Source: CBFDBF01 sp050304615
Lineage (GTDB): Bacteria > Pseudomonadota > Gammaproteobacteria > Chromatiales > Chromatiaceae
Length of the DNA stretch: 64,000 nt
Direction of reading: 5' to 3'
Assembly (NCBI GenBank): GCA_050304615.1
Contig: JBNLDW010000009.1
Coordinates: forward strand, 186,001-250,000
Below, piece by piece: positions 50,446 to 59,281 of this stretch (positions are counted from its first letter, which is position 1; the number at the start of each line of letters is the position of its first letter). A program made the position numbers and the translations under genes. The notes under the pieces were generated by a model. That model had not been told where the DNA came from, searched no databases, and worked only from the letters and a program-made list of their open reading frames with translations.

Positions 50446-50599
50446 TTATTAACCCAGCATGAATTATTGCTGGGTTAATAAGCGGCACAGGGAGGTACCG
50501 CCATTGGCCGAAGGCCAATGAGAGTCCATACGAATTAAGCAGGTTCGCATACCTGCGCGAGATTTGTATGGACGTGCAGCAGATAGGCCAGGATGGCCT
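50446..50599. other. Hairpin-rich intergenic element between suhB and trmJ
   Basis: Four stable hairpins in 154 bases: a 14-bp perfect stem (50446-50481), an 8-bp stem with a GAA loop (50502-50520), a nested structure with GTCCATAC/GTATGGAC outer arms and GCAGGT/ACCTGC inner arms (50524-50573), and a 6-bp stem (50585-50599). There is no open frame. It could be an untranslated RNA leader, a small RNA or a REP-type element. Confidence 0.55.
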
Positions 50600-50634
50600 A
50601 TTTTGATGCCAAGTAAATAGATGGAGATTTCGCT

Positions 50635-51387
50635 GTGGTGGCAGATCCTGTACCCTCCAACACCATGTTGCACAATATTCGTGTAGTCCTTATCGGTACC
50701 ACTCACCCCGGCAATATAGGGGCGGCAGCCCGTGCCATGAAGAATATGTCTCTACAGCGGCTGTTTTTGGTACAACCTGAGTGCTTTCCCAGTGCCGAGG
50801 CCACAGCCAGGGCATCAGGGGCGGATGATTTGCTGGCTGCTGCCCAGGTGTGTTCATCCCTGGATGATGCCCTGCATGGCTGCCGTATGGTGGTAGGGGC
50901 CAGCGCTAGATTACGGAGTGTGGAGTGGCCACAGCTTGGCCCCAGGGAGTGTGCCGACAGGTTGTTGCTAGAGGCCGACCAGGGAGAGGTGGCACTGATC
51001 TTCGGACGGGAGAGATCAGGCCTCACTAATGCGGAGCTAGATCGCTGTAACTATCTGGTCAACATACCGGCCAACCCGGAGTACAGTTCACTCAATCTGT
51101 CACAGGCGGTGCAGGTACTCTCCTACGAGTTGTACGTGGCATCGCTGCAAAAAGATAGAGAAGAGGGTGAATTGCCAGAGGTGGCAACCGCTGAGATGAT
51201 GGAGGGCTTCTTCCAGCATCTGGAACAGGTCATGGATGATACCGGTTTCAGCGATCCCAGGCAGTCAGACAAGCTCCATCGGCGGCTGCGCAGACTTTTT
51301 CTGCGGGCACGTCCAGACCGGGATGAGTTAAATATTCTGCGCGGTATTTTGAGCGCCGCTCAAGGTCGTAAATCCATGCGACGTTAG
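50635..51387 (+). CDS. trmJ: tRNA (cytidine/uridine-32-2'-O)-methyltransferase TrmJ
   Basis: SpoU-family knotted enzyme that 2'-O-methylates residue 32 of several tRNAs. IRVVLIGTTHPGNIGAAARAM at the start, motif II IFGRERSGLTNAEL and motif III IPANPEYSSLNLSQAVQVL are clear. 250 residues. GTG 50635 has GGAG 8 nt upstream; ATG 50665 would start like E. coli TrmJ but has no ribosome site. Upstream of cysE and the isc operon, as in many gammaproteobacteria. Confidence 0.94.
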   Translation: MVADPVPSNTMLHNIRVVLIGTTHPGNIGAAARAMKNMSLQRLFLVQPECFPSAEATARASGADDLLAAAQVCSSLDDALHGCRMVVGASARLRSVEWPQLGPRECADRLLLEADQGEVALIFGRERSGLTNAELDRCNYLVNIPANPEYSSLNLSQAVQVLSYELYVASLQKDREEGELPEVATAEMMEGFFQHLEQVMDDTGFSDPRQSDKLHRRLRRLFLRARPDRDELNILRGILSAAQGRKSMRR

Positions 51388-51489
51388 ACTGTGGCGTAAA
51401 ACCACAATAATTTACTGCCTATAAGACTGCTATTCCTACGAATAATCTAGTAGAATAGTTGGTCTTTAGACAGCCACGGCGTTGATACC

Positions 51490-52281
51490 ATGTTCTCCAG
51501 ACTGCGAGAAGACATTAGATGTGCGCTTGATCGTGATCCAGCTGCACGTAACAGCCTCGAAGTGCTACTTACCTACCCGGGTATACACGCCCTGTTGATT
51601 CATCGTCTGGCGCACTGGCTCTGGTCGGTTGGTCTGCGCCTGCTGGCCAGGATGCTTGCCAATGCGGCTCGTCTCTTCACCGGTATCGAGATCCACCCAG
51701 CGGCCCAGATAGGTCGTCGCTTTTTTATCGATCACGGTATGGGGGTAGTGGTCGGAGAGACGGCCATCATAGGGGATGATTGCACCCTATATCATGGGGT
51801 CACCCTAGGAGGGACAAGCTGGGAGCAGGGGAAGCGCCATCCAACCCTGGCCGATGGGGTAGTGGTTGGTGCCGGTGCCAAGGTTCTAGGTCCGATTGAG
51901 GTGGGTGCTGGTGCTCGCATCGGCTCCAATGCCGTGGTGCTGAAGAGTGTGCCAGCAGGGGCGACTGTAGTAGGGGTGCCGGGGCGGCTGATTACCCCGG
52001 AAAATGTGGCTGCAACGTCACAGCGCGCAGAGATCGCCGACAAGATGGGGTTTGATGCTTACGGTACCACCCGCGATGCGCCAGACCCGGTGGCCCATGC
52101 AATTAACTGCATGCTGGATCACATAAATGTGATGGATAAGCAGATGCACTCCATGTGCGAGGCCATCAAGAAGGTAGGTGGAGAGCAGTTGGAGGACGAT
52201 CTGCCAAGCATCGATGCCTGCGAAATTACATCCACCGCCGAGGAATCAGATTCGAAGCCCTCTGACAGCGGTCTAAAATAG
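51490..52281 (+). CDS. cysE: Serine O-acetyltransferase CysE
   Basis: Acetylates serine with acetyl-CoA, the first step of cysteine synthesis, which supplies the sulfur used by IscS. An N-terminal helical domain (VLLTYPGIHALLIHRLAHWL) is followed by a left-handed beta helix of hexapeptide repeats (IEIHPAAQIGRRFFIDHGMG, DCTLYHGVTLGGT). 263 residues with a long variable C-terminal tail. It sits just before iscR, a common gammaproteobacterial arrangement. Confidence 0.94.
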   Translation: MFSRLREDIRCALDRDPAARNSLEVLLTYPGIHALLIHRLAHWLWSVGLRLLARMLANAARLFTGIEIHPAAQIGRRFFIDHGMGVVVGETAIIGDDCTLYHGVTLGGTSWEQGKRHPTLADGVVVGAGAKVLGPIEVGAGARIGSNAVVLKSVPAGATVVGVPGRLITPENVAATSQRAEIADKMGFDAYGTTRDAPDPVAHAINCMLDHINVMDKQMHSMCEAIKKVGGEQLEDDLPSIDACEITSTAEESDSKPSDSGLK

Positions 52282-52302
52282 TTGACTAATTTACTCGGTA
52301 AT
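52278..52302 (+). promoter_or_regulatory. IscR type-1 operator overlapping the isc promoter
   Basis: A 25-base stretch that fits the E. coli IscR type-1 consensus at 22 of 25 positions by my reading. It overlaps TTGACT (-35, 52282-52287), with AATAAT (52305-52310) as -10 at 17-bp spacing. Binding of Fe-S-loaded IscR here would repress the operon. Confidence 0.75.
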
Positions 52303-52346
52303 ATAATAATAAGCTTATAAGTAAGTACGTTCTTGGAGTGTGAAAC

Positions 52347-52832
52347 GTGAGATTGACTACAAAAGGCCGTTACGCAGTTACCGCCATTCTTGATCTGGCC
52401 TTGCACCATGGTGATGGGCCGATCACTCTGGCGGACGTGGCCAATCGCCAGGGGATTTCTCTCTCCTATCTGGAGCAGCTCTTTGCGCGTCTGCGCAAAC
52501 GTACCCTGGTAACCAGCGTGCGTGGCCCCGGTGGAGGCTACAGCCTCGGACGCGAACCTGAGGACATCTCAATTGCCGAGGTGATTACTGCGGTTGATGA
52601 GGTGGTTGATGCCACCCGTTGCGGTGGTAAAAGCAACTGTCAGTGCGACAGCCCATGCCTTACCCATAATCTCTGGAATGATCTAAGTACCAGGATTTAT
52701 AGCTATCTGGACGATATCAGCCTGGGTGATCTTATGTCACAGCAGATGATACAGCGGATCTCCGAGCGCCAGGAAGACGGCTGCTGTAAAGACTTCATGG
52801 ATACGTCCACCATACAGGGGAATGAAGGATGA
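52347..52832 (+). CDS. iscR: Iron-sulfur cluster regulator IscR
   Basis: 2Fe-2S-sensing Rrf2 repressor of the isc operon. Winged helix (TTKGRYAVTAILDLALHHGD, ISLSYLEQLFARLRK) with ligands Cys92, Cys98, Cys104 and His107 in the canonical spacing. 161 residues. Start GTG 52347. Four bases overlap with iscS. It is about two thirds identical by eye to the paralogue at 46266 over the N-terminal domain. Confidence 0.96.
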   Translation: MRLTTKGRYAVTAILDLALHHGDGPITLADVANRQGISLSYLEQLFARLRKRTLVTSVRGPGGGYSLGREPEDISIAEVITAVDEVVDATRCGGKSNCQCDSPCLTHNLWNDLSTRIYSYLDDISLGDLMSQQMIQRISERQEDGCCKDFMDTSTIQGNEG

Positions 52833-54043
52833 AGTTACCTATTTACATGGATTATGCGGCCACTACCCCGGTTGATCCCAGGGTCGCAGAGAAGGTCTGC
52901 CAGTGTTTGACCATGGAAGGTATTTTTGGCAATCCTGCATCCCGTTCGCATCAGTATGGCTGGGATGCCGATAAGGCAGTGGAGGAGGCGCGGCAGCATG
53001 TGGCCGACCTGATTGGGGCCAATGCGAAGGAGATCGTATGGACCTCTGGCGCCACTGAGTCTGACAATCTGGCAATCAAGGGTGTAGCGCACTTCTACCA
53101 CAGGCAGGGTAAGCACATTATCACCTGTAAGACCGAGCATAAGGCGGTCCTCGATAGTTGTCGCCAACTGGAGAGAGAGGGCTATGAAATTACCTATATG
53201 GATCCAGAGCCAAGTGGCCTTATAGATTTGAAGAAGCTGGAGTCAGCGCTCCGGGATGACACCATCCTAGTCTCCATCATGCACGTCAACAATGAGATCG
53301 GCGTTATTCAGGATATTGCTGCTATCGGTGAGCTTACCCGGCAACGCAAAATCCTGCTACATGTCGACGCGGCCCAGAGTGCAGGTAAGGTACCGCTCGA
53401 TATGGAACGTATGAAGGTAGATCTGCTATCGCTCTCGGCCCACAAGATCTATGGCCCTAAGGGTATTGGTGCCTTGTACGTACGGCGCAAGCCTCGGGTG
53501 CGGCTGGAGGCACAGATGCATGGTGGTGGGCATGAGCGCGGTATGCGTTCCGGTACCCTGCCGACCCATCAAATAGTCGGTATGGGTGAGGCCTTTCGGA
53601 TAGCCAAGGAGGAGATGGCAAAAGATAATGAGCGCATCCGTTTTCTGCGTGATCGCCTGTGGGACGGCATCAAGAACATGGAGGAGGTCTACCTGAATGG
53701 TGACATGGAGCAGCGGGTTGCCGGTAGTCTCAATGTGAGTTTTAACTATGTAGAAGGCGAGTCTCTGATTATGGCCCTGAAGGACATGGCGGTCTCCTCA
53801 GGTTCTGCTTGTACCTCGTCTAGCCTGGAGCCGAGCTACGTACTACGGGCGTTGGGTCGGGATGATGAGTTGGCCCATAGCTCTATCCGTTTTACCATTG
53901 GTCGGTTTACCACCGAAGAAGAGATTGATTACGTCATAGATAGGATTACCACTCAGGTGGATAGACTGCGTGCGTTGTCACCACTGTGGGATATGTTTAA
54001 AGATGGTATAGATCTGAAGACGGTAAAGTGGGCTGCACATTAA
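52829..54043 (+). CDS. iscS: Cysteine desulfurase IscS
   Basis: PLP enzyme that removes sulfur from cysteine for Fe-S clusters and tRNA thiolation. N-terminus YMDYAATTPVDPRVAEKV; PLP Lys in SLSAHKIYGPKG; the mobile active-site Cys loop SSGSACTSSSLEPSYV with the extended IscS (not SufS) form. 404 residues. Second gene of the isc operon. Confidence 0.97.
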   Translation: MKLPIYMDYAATTPVDPRVAEKVCQCLTMEGIFGNPASRSHQYGWDADKAVEEARQHVADLIGANAKEIVWTSGATESDNLAIKGVAHFYHRQGKHIITCKTEHKAVLDSCRQLEREGYEITYMDPEPSGLIDLKKLESALRDDTILVSIMHVNNEIGVIQDIAAIGELTRQRKILLHVDAAQSAGKVPLDMERMKVDLLSLSAHKIYGPKGIGALYVRRKPRVRLEAQMHGGGHERGMRSGTLPTHQIVGMGEAFRIAKEEMAKDNERIRFLRDRLWDGIKNMEEVYLNGDMEQRVAGSLNVSFNYVEGESLIMALKDMAVSSGSACTSSSLEPSYVLRALGRDDELAHSSIRFTIGRFTTEEEIDYVIDRITTQVDRLRALSPLWDMFKDGIDLKTVKWAAH

Positions 54044-54103
54044 ATACTATAATTACAAGGATGGCCTGAAAATATTATTGGCACCAAAGTAGGAGAGAGA
54101 TTC

Positions 54104-54487
54104 GTGGCATATAGCGATAAAGTTTTGGATCACTACGAGAATCCACGCAACGTCGGTACGCTCGACAAAGAGGATCGGGACGTAGGTACCGGTATGGTCG
54201 GAGCGCCAGCCTGTGGTGATGTGATGCGGTTACAGATCAAGGTGAATGATGAAGGCATTATTGAGGATGCCAAGTTCAAGACCTATGGCTGTGGCTCGGC
54301 CATTGCCTCCAGTAGTCTATTGACCGAGTGGGTGAAGGGTAAGACCCTGGAGGAGGCACAGCAGATAAAGAACACCGAGATTGCGGAAGAGTTGGCACTG
54401 CCACCAGTCAAGGTGCACTGCTCAGTGTTGGCGGAAGATGCAATAAGGGCGGCGGTTGAAGATTACACGGCAAAGCAGAAATCTTAG
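54104..54487 (+). CDS. iscU: Iron-sulfur cluster scaffold IscU
   Basis: Assembles 2Fe-2S and 4Fe-4S clusters from IscS sulfur. Conserved Cys in GAPACGDVMRL, KTYGCGSAIASSSL and VKVHCSVLAEDAI; the LPPVK loop, bound by HscA, is intact as ALPPVKVHC. 127 residues. Start GTG 54104. 60 bp after iscS. Confidence 0.97.
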   Translation: MAYSDKVLDHYENPRNVGTLDKEDRDVGTGMVGAPACGDVMRLQIKVNDEGIIEDAKFKTYGCGSAIASSSLLTEWVKGKTLEEAQQIKNTEIAEELALPPVKVHCSVLAEDAIRAAVEDYTAKQKS

Positions 54488-54501
54488 GAGAGAGTGAGAC
54501 A

Positions 54502-54825
54502 GTGGCAATAACCATTACAGAATCAGCAGCAGATAGGGTCAATAGCTTTCTCCAGAACCGTGGCAAGGGGCTCGGTATTCGATTGGCGGTCCAGACCTCA
54601 GGTTGCTCCGGCATGGCGTATAAACTGGAATTTGTCGATCAGCAGGAAGAGGACGATGTGATCTTTGAAGATCGCGACATCAAGGTTTTTATCGATCCCA
54701 AGAGCCTGGTTTATCTGGATGGAACAGAGGTCGATTTCGCCAAGGATGGGCTGAACGAAGGTTTTGTATTTAACAATCCCAATGCCAAGGGTGGTTGCGG
54801 CTGTGGGGAGAGTTTTTCTGTGTAG
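54502..54825 (+). CDS. iscA: Iron-sulfur A-type carrier IscA
   Basis: Carries clusters or iron to target proteins. The three conserved Cys are present in TSGCSGMAYKLEF and GCGCGESFSV. 107 residues. Start GTG 54502, 14 bp after iscU. Confidence 0.96.
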   Translation: MAITITESAADRVNSFLQNRGKGLGIRLAVQTSGCSGMAYKLEFVDQQEEDDVIFEDRDIKVFIDPKSLVYLDGTEVDFAKDGLNEGFVFNNPNAKGGCGCGESFSV

Positions 54826-54876
54826 CTGGATTCCCGCCTGAAGTAAAACAGCGCCTGTCCTACACCTGCCACTATT

Positions 54877-55422
54877 ATGCTCGATTTCTCACAAAACTAT
54901 TTCCAGCTCCTGGGGCTGCCGCAAAGCTACCGCATTGATCGGGAGCAACTGGAATCAAACTATCGTGAATTACAGCGGGTGTTGCATCCAGACCGTTATG
55001 CCTCCGGTTCAGAACAGGAGAGAAGACTCTCCATGCAAGGTTCAACTCACATTAATGAGGCCTTAGAAACCCTCAAGGATCCTATCCTCCGGGGGAACTA
55101 TCTACTGCTGTTGCACGGTATAGATGCCAAGGCAGGACAGGAGACCACACAGGATAGCTCCTTCCTGATGGAACAGTTGGAGTTGCGTGAAGAGTTGTCG
55201 GAGGCCAAACAGCAGCCCGACCCATACCAGGTGACTACCCGCATTATGGATAGTATCAGCCAGCAGATGAAGTACTTGATGGGGCAACTGGAGTTGCAGT
55301 TTGAACAACCTGAGAGCGAACAGCTTGCGACGGCCCAAGAGCTACTGCGCAAGATGCAGTTTCTACAGAAGCTTAAGCACGATGTTGAGCAGTTGGAAGC
55401 AGATCTGGATGACTCAATCTAA
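54877..55422 (+). CDS. hscB: Co-chaperone HscB
   Basis: J-domain co-chaperone that brings IscU to HscA. J domain begins FQLLGLPQSYRIDREQL with the HPD motif in VLHPDRYAS; C-terminal three-helix bundle is Glu/Gln-rich and binds IscU. 181 residues. Zero-base spacing to hscA. Confidence 0.95.
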   Translation: MLDFSQNYFQLLGLPQSYRIDREQLESNYRELQRVLHPDRYASGSEQERRLSMQGSTHINEALETLKDPILRGNYLLLLHGIDAKAGQETTQDSSFLMEQLELREELSEAKQQPDPYQVTTRIMDSISQQMKYLMGQLELQFEQPESEQLATAQELLRKMQFLQKLKHDVEQLEADLDDSI

Positions 55423-57306
55423 ATGGCACTAATACAATTATCTGAGCCGGGACAGGCGGCAGCCCCACACCAGCAGCGTCTGGCTGCCGGCATTGACCTA
55501 GGTACCACCAACTCTCTGGTGGCCACAATCCGTAGTGGCGTGGCGGAGACCCTCCCGGATGCTGCGGGGCAACATCTGCTGCCTTCGATCGTGCACTATT
55601 TGGCTGACCGGGTTGTAGTAGGTCACGCGGCTAGCTCCGCGGTGATAGATGATCCGCTTAACACCATCACCTCGGCCAAGCGACTGCTAGGACGCAGGCT
55701 GGATGAGTTAAAGTCGCTGGGTAGTGGGTTACCATACGATTTTCAACAGGAGGAGACAGCAGTACCACGGATGCGTACCGCTGGTGGAGATGTCAGCCCG
55801 ATAGAGGTCTCGGCAGAGATCCTAAAATCCCTGGCCCAGCGCGCAGAGGAGACTCTGGGTGGGCCCCTGGCAGGTGTGGTGATTACCGTCCCCGCCTATT
55901 TTGATGATGCTCAGCGTCAGGCTACCAAAGATGCGGCCCGGTTGGCCGATCTTAAGTTGCTGCGTCTGTTGAATGAGCCGACTGCCGCGGCGGTGGCCTA
56001 TGGGTTAGATAGTGGTTCTGAGGGGGTGCATGCCATCTATGATCTGGGCGGAGGCACCTTCGATATCTCTATTCTCAGATTGCATTGCGGCCTATTTGAG
56101 GTGCTCTCTACCGGAGGTGACTCTGCCCTTGGCGGTGATGACATGGATCGTGTCGTGGCGGAGTGGATCATGCAGCAGGCTGGGATCGCAGATAGTGCCG
56201 GTCAAACAGTACTGCGACGGCTGATGAACATCGCACGCAGCGCCAAGGAGAGGCTTACTGAGGTGGATTCAGTAGACCTGGATCTGAAGCTGGAGGATGG
56301 AACGCAGTGGCATGGAAGCTTGAGTAGAGAACAGTTCGATCGGTTGGTAGAACCACTGATTCGCAAGACTCTGGCCCCATGTAGGCGCGCTGTACGTGAT
56401 GCCGGGATTGCCCTGGATGATATCCAAGATGTGGTAATGGTTGGTGGTTCCACCAGGGTACCTTTGGTGCGCACTATTGTCGGAGAGTTCTTTGCCACTG
56501 AGCCGCTGATAGATATCGACCCAGACCGGGTGGTGGCCATAGGGGCGGCCATTCAGGCCGATATTCTGGTAGGTAATAAGCCGGATACAGATATGTTGTT
56601 GTTGGACGTCAATCCACTCTCCCTGGGTATTGAGACCATGGGTGGACTGGTAGAGACCATCATTCCACGCAATACCACTATCCCGGTAGCCCGTGCCCAG
56701 GAGTTCACAACCTTTAAAGATGGCCAGACCGCCATGGCTATACATGTGTTGCAGGGCGAGAGAGATTTGGTGGCTGACTGTCGTTCACTGGCGCGGTTTG
56801 AACTACGCGGTATTCCCCCGATGGTGGCAGGTGCCGCCCATATCCGAGTGACCTTCGAGGTAGATGCGGACGGTCTGCTGCATGTCGAGGCAATGGAGCA
56901 GGCTAGTGGGGTCAAGGCGAGTATTGAGGTAAAACCATCTTACGGCTTGGGCGATAGCGAGATAGAGGAGATGTTGCGTGACTCTATTGAGCATGCCCAG
57001 GATGATATGGAGGCGCGGCGCCTGCAGGAGCAGCGGGTAGAGGCAGACCGTGTTATAGCTGCCTTGGTGTCGGCGCTGGAGTCGGATGGAGAGAAGTTGC
57101 TGAATGATGTGGAGAGGGCCGGTATTGTAAAAGAGTTGGAGCGGCTTATTGAGATAGCACGAAGTGATGACCATGTGGTAATTGAAGAGGGCATCAAGTC
57201 TCTGGAGAAACATTGTGAGTACTATGTAGAGCGTCGCATGAATGCCAGTATTAGCCAGGCGATGTCTGGCCATACGGTAGAGGATTTTAAGAATGCCGAA
57301 GATTAA
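55423..57306 (+). CDS. hscA: Fe-S biogenesis chaperone HscA (Hsp70)
   Basis: Hsp70-type ATPase that releases clusters from IscU. GIDLGTTNSLVATIRSG (phosphate-1 loop), YDLGGGTFDISIL, VVMVGGSTRVPLVR and a beta-sandwich substrate domain with NPLSLGIETMGG. 627 residues, short like HscA rather than DnaK. Overlaps fdx by 14 bp. Confidence 0.97.
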   Translation: MALIQLSEPGQAAAPHQQRLAAGIDLGTTNSLVATIRSGVAETLPDAAGQHLLPSIVHYLADRVVVGHAASSAVIDDPLNTITSAKRLLGRRLDELKSLGSGLPYDFQQEETAVPRMRTAGGDVSPIEVSAEILKSLAQRAEETLGGPLAGVVITVPAYFDDAQRQATKDAARLADLKLLRLLNEPTAAAVAYGLDSGSEGVHAIYDLGGGTFDISILRLHCGLFEVLSTGGDSALGGDDMDRVVAEWIMQQAGIADSAGQTVLRRLMNIARSAKERLTEVDSVDLDLKLEDGTQWHGSLSREQFDRLVEPLIRKTLAPCRRAVRDAGIALDDIQDVVMVGGSTRVPLVRTIVGEFFATEPLIDIDPDRVVAIGAAIQADILVGNKPDTDMLLLDVNPLSLGIETMGGLVETIIPRNTTIPVARAQEFTTFKDGQTAMAIHVLQGERDLVADCRSLARFELRGIPPMVAGAAHIRVTFEVDADGLLHVEAMEQASGVKASIEVKPSYGLGDSEIEEMLRDSIEHAQDDMEARRLQEQRVEADRVIAALVSALESDGEKLLNDVERAGIVKELERLIEIARSDDHVVIEEGIKSLEKHCEYYVERRMNASISQAMSGHTVEDFKNAED

Positions 57307-57631
57307 GTTTTTGCCCCATGCAGAACTATGCCCAGAGGGAAAAGAGGTGGAGGTCGAGCCCGGTATCTCCCTGTGCAATGTTGCTTTGCAGAACGGTATT
57401 GAGTTGGAGCACGCCTGTGATCAAGTGTGTGCCTGTACCACCTGTCACCTTATTATCCGCGAAGGTTTTGATTCACTGGCAGAGCCTGAGATGGAGGAGG
57501 AGGATATGCTGGATCAGGCGTGGGGGTTAGAGCCGGAATCACGCCTCGGCTGTCAGGCCGTGGTTGGGGATGAAGATCTGGTGATAGAGATACCAAAGTA
57601 CACCATCAACCTGGCATCCGAAAGCAACTGA
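57293..57631 (+). CDS. fdx: Isc-type 2Fe-2S ferredoxin Fdx
   Basis: Supplies electrons for cluster assembly. Cys ligands in ACDQVCACTTCHLI (C-x5-C-x2-C) and LGCQAVVGDED; the N-terminus is KIKFLPHAELCPEG. 112 residues, adrenodoxin type. Overlaps the hscA end and is 13 bp before iscX. Confidence 0.96.
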   Translation: MPKIKFLPHAELCPEGKEVEVEPGISLCNVALQNGIELEHACDQVCACTTCHLIIREGFDSLAEPEMEEEDMLDQAWGLEPESRLGCQAVVGDEDLVIEIPKYTINLASESN

Positions 57632-57644
57632 TGGAGATATATGT

Positions 57645-57845
57645 ATGGCACTGAAATGGACAGACTCCATAGATATTGCGATCGAACTGGATGAGGCCCA
57701 TCCTGATATCGATCCAAACCATATCAATTTTGTAGAGCTGCGTAATCTGGTTCTGGGGTTGGCGGGGTTTGATGATGATCCAGAACGTTCAGGAGAGAAG
57801 ATCCTAGAGGCCATTCAAATGGCCTGGATAGAAGAGCGCGAATAG
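57645..57845 (+). CDS. iscX: IscX (YfhJ), Fe-S assembly regulator
   Basis: Small acidic protein that binds IscS and tunes cluster formation. The KWTDSIDIAIELDEAHPDID start, DPNHINFVELRNLVLGL centre and AWIEERE end match the family. 66 residues. Last gene of the isc operon. Confidence 0.95.
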   Translation: MALKWTDSIDIAIELDEAHPDIDPNHINFVELRNLVLGLAGFDDDPERSGEKILEAIQMAWIEERE

Positions 57846-57916
57846 CATTAGATGAGCAACAATCTGTCGCGTAGTTACAATAATTTCCACTGTTTGTTGA
57901 TTGAAGGATTTTTGAT

Positions 57917-59158
57917 ATGTCATTAGTACGAGCATTTCCAGGTCTACGCCCAACCCCGGAGCATGTATCCGCCGTAGCAGCCCCCCCGTATGACGTTATG
58001 AGCGAGGCTGAGGCTAGAAAGATGGTGGCGGGGCGTCCCTGGAGCTTCCTCCATATCTCACGCCCGGAGGTGGATCTGCCGGAGGGGACCGATCCATACT
58101 CCCCTGAGGTCTATGCCAAGGCGGCGGAGAATCTGGCAAAGATGCGGGATGAGGGGATTCTGGCTCAAGACGGAAACAACAGCTACTACGTATACCGTCT
58201 GACCATGGGTGAACACCAACAAACAGGTTTAGTAGCGGCTGCTTCTGTGGATGCCTATGATCAGGATCGAATCAAAAAGCATGAGTTTACTCGCCCGAAA
58301 AAAGAGGATGACCGGGTACGCCAGATTGAGGCGTTACAGGCCCAGACTGGACCGGTGTTTCTGGTCTATCGTAGCAATGATGTGGTGGACTCAACCCTGG
58401 CTAAGATATCCAGCAATACACCAGATATGGATGTGACCGCAGCAGACGGTGTACGCCATGAGATATGGGTGGCTTCAGAGACAGATACAGTGGCAAAACT
58501 CACCGACGCCTTCGATGCCATGGATGCCCTATATGTCGCCGATGGTCATCACCGTTCGGCAGCAGCCTCAAGGGTGGCTGCAAGCAGCAAAGCGACCAAC
58601 CCAAGTCACACTGGAGAGGAGGACTACAACTACTTCCTCAGTGTGATCTTTCCACACAATCAGATGCAGATCATGGATTACAATCGGGTGGTGCGGGATC
58701 TTAACGGGATGGACAAAGAGACATTTCTGCAGAAGATCACAGAGCGCTTTGCTATGGCAGAGAGTGCTTCACAGTTTAAGCCCACATCCACCGCAGAGTT
58801 CGGTATGTATCTGGATGGTCAGTGGTACAGCCTGCACCTGGATGAAGCGCGTATTCCAAAAAACGATCCGGTAGCAAGCCTGGATGTGAGCCTGTTGGCA
58901 AATGAACTTATTGAGCCGCTACTGGGGATATCTGATCCACGTAGAGACGAGCGCATCGATTTTGTCGGTGGCATCCGTGGCCTGGAGGGGCTGGAGAAGC
59001 GAGTGGATAGTGGAGAGATGGCGGTGGCCTTTGCCCTCTACCCAACCTCCATGGAGGCGCTTATGGCAGTGGCCGATGCCGGCGAGGTAATGCCGCCCAA
59101 GTCAACATGGTTTGAACCCAAGCTGGCGGACGGGTTGGTAAGTCATCTATTAGATTAG
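57917..59158 (+). CDS. DUF1015 family protein
   Basis: 413 residues matching the DUF1015 family of uncharacterised, probably metal-binding cytosolic proteins: LRPTPEHVSAVAAPPYDVMS at the N-terminus, ALYVADGHHRSAAASRV in the middle, and MPPKSTWFEPKLADGL at the end. The function is not established; relatives occur near serine or phosphoserine metabolism genes in some genomes. It follows iscX by 71 bp and probably has its own promoter. Confidence 0.85.
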   Translation: MSLVRAFPGLRPTPEHVSAVAAPPYDVMSEAEARKMVAGRPWSFLHISRPEVDLPEGTDPYSPEVYAKAAENLAKMRDEGILAQDGNNSYYVYRLTMGEHQQTGLVAAASVDAYDQDRIKKHEFTRPKKEDDRVRQIEALQAQTGPVFLVYRSNDVVDSTLAKISSNTPDMDVTAADGVRHEIWVASETDTVAKLTDAFDAMDALYVADGHHRSAAASRVAASSKATNPSHTGEEDYNYFLSVIFPHNQMQIMDYNRVVRDLNGMDKETFLQKITERFAMAESASQFKPTSTAEFGMYLDGQWYSLHLDEARIPKNDPVASLDVSLLANELIEPLLGISDPRRDERIDFVGGIRGLEGLEKRVDSGEMAVAFALYPTSMEALMAVADAGEVMPPKSTWFEPKLADGLVSHLLD

Positions 59159-59281
59159 AATTCCGATCTTATACAGCACATTGAAATCAGCAAATCTATT
59201 GTCTATATACTGCAGTCGAGTATGTTTGGATCTTATATTTAGCTGCTTGTCACAGTTATCAGATAGATTGGGAGGTGTAAA

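Noticed and set aside
46266..52832. The two IscR genes as a tandem or segmental duplication
   Set aside because: They are 6 kb apart, with unrelated neighbours and different operators, so a recent block duplication is not supported.
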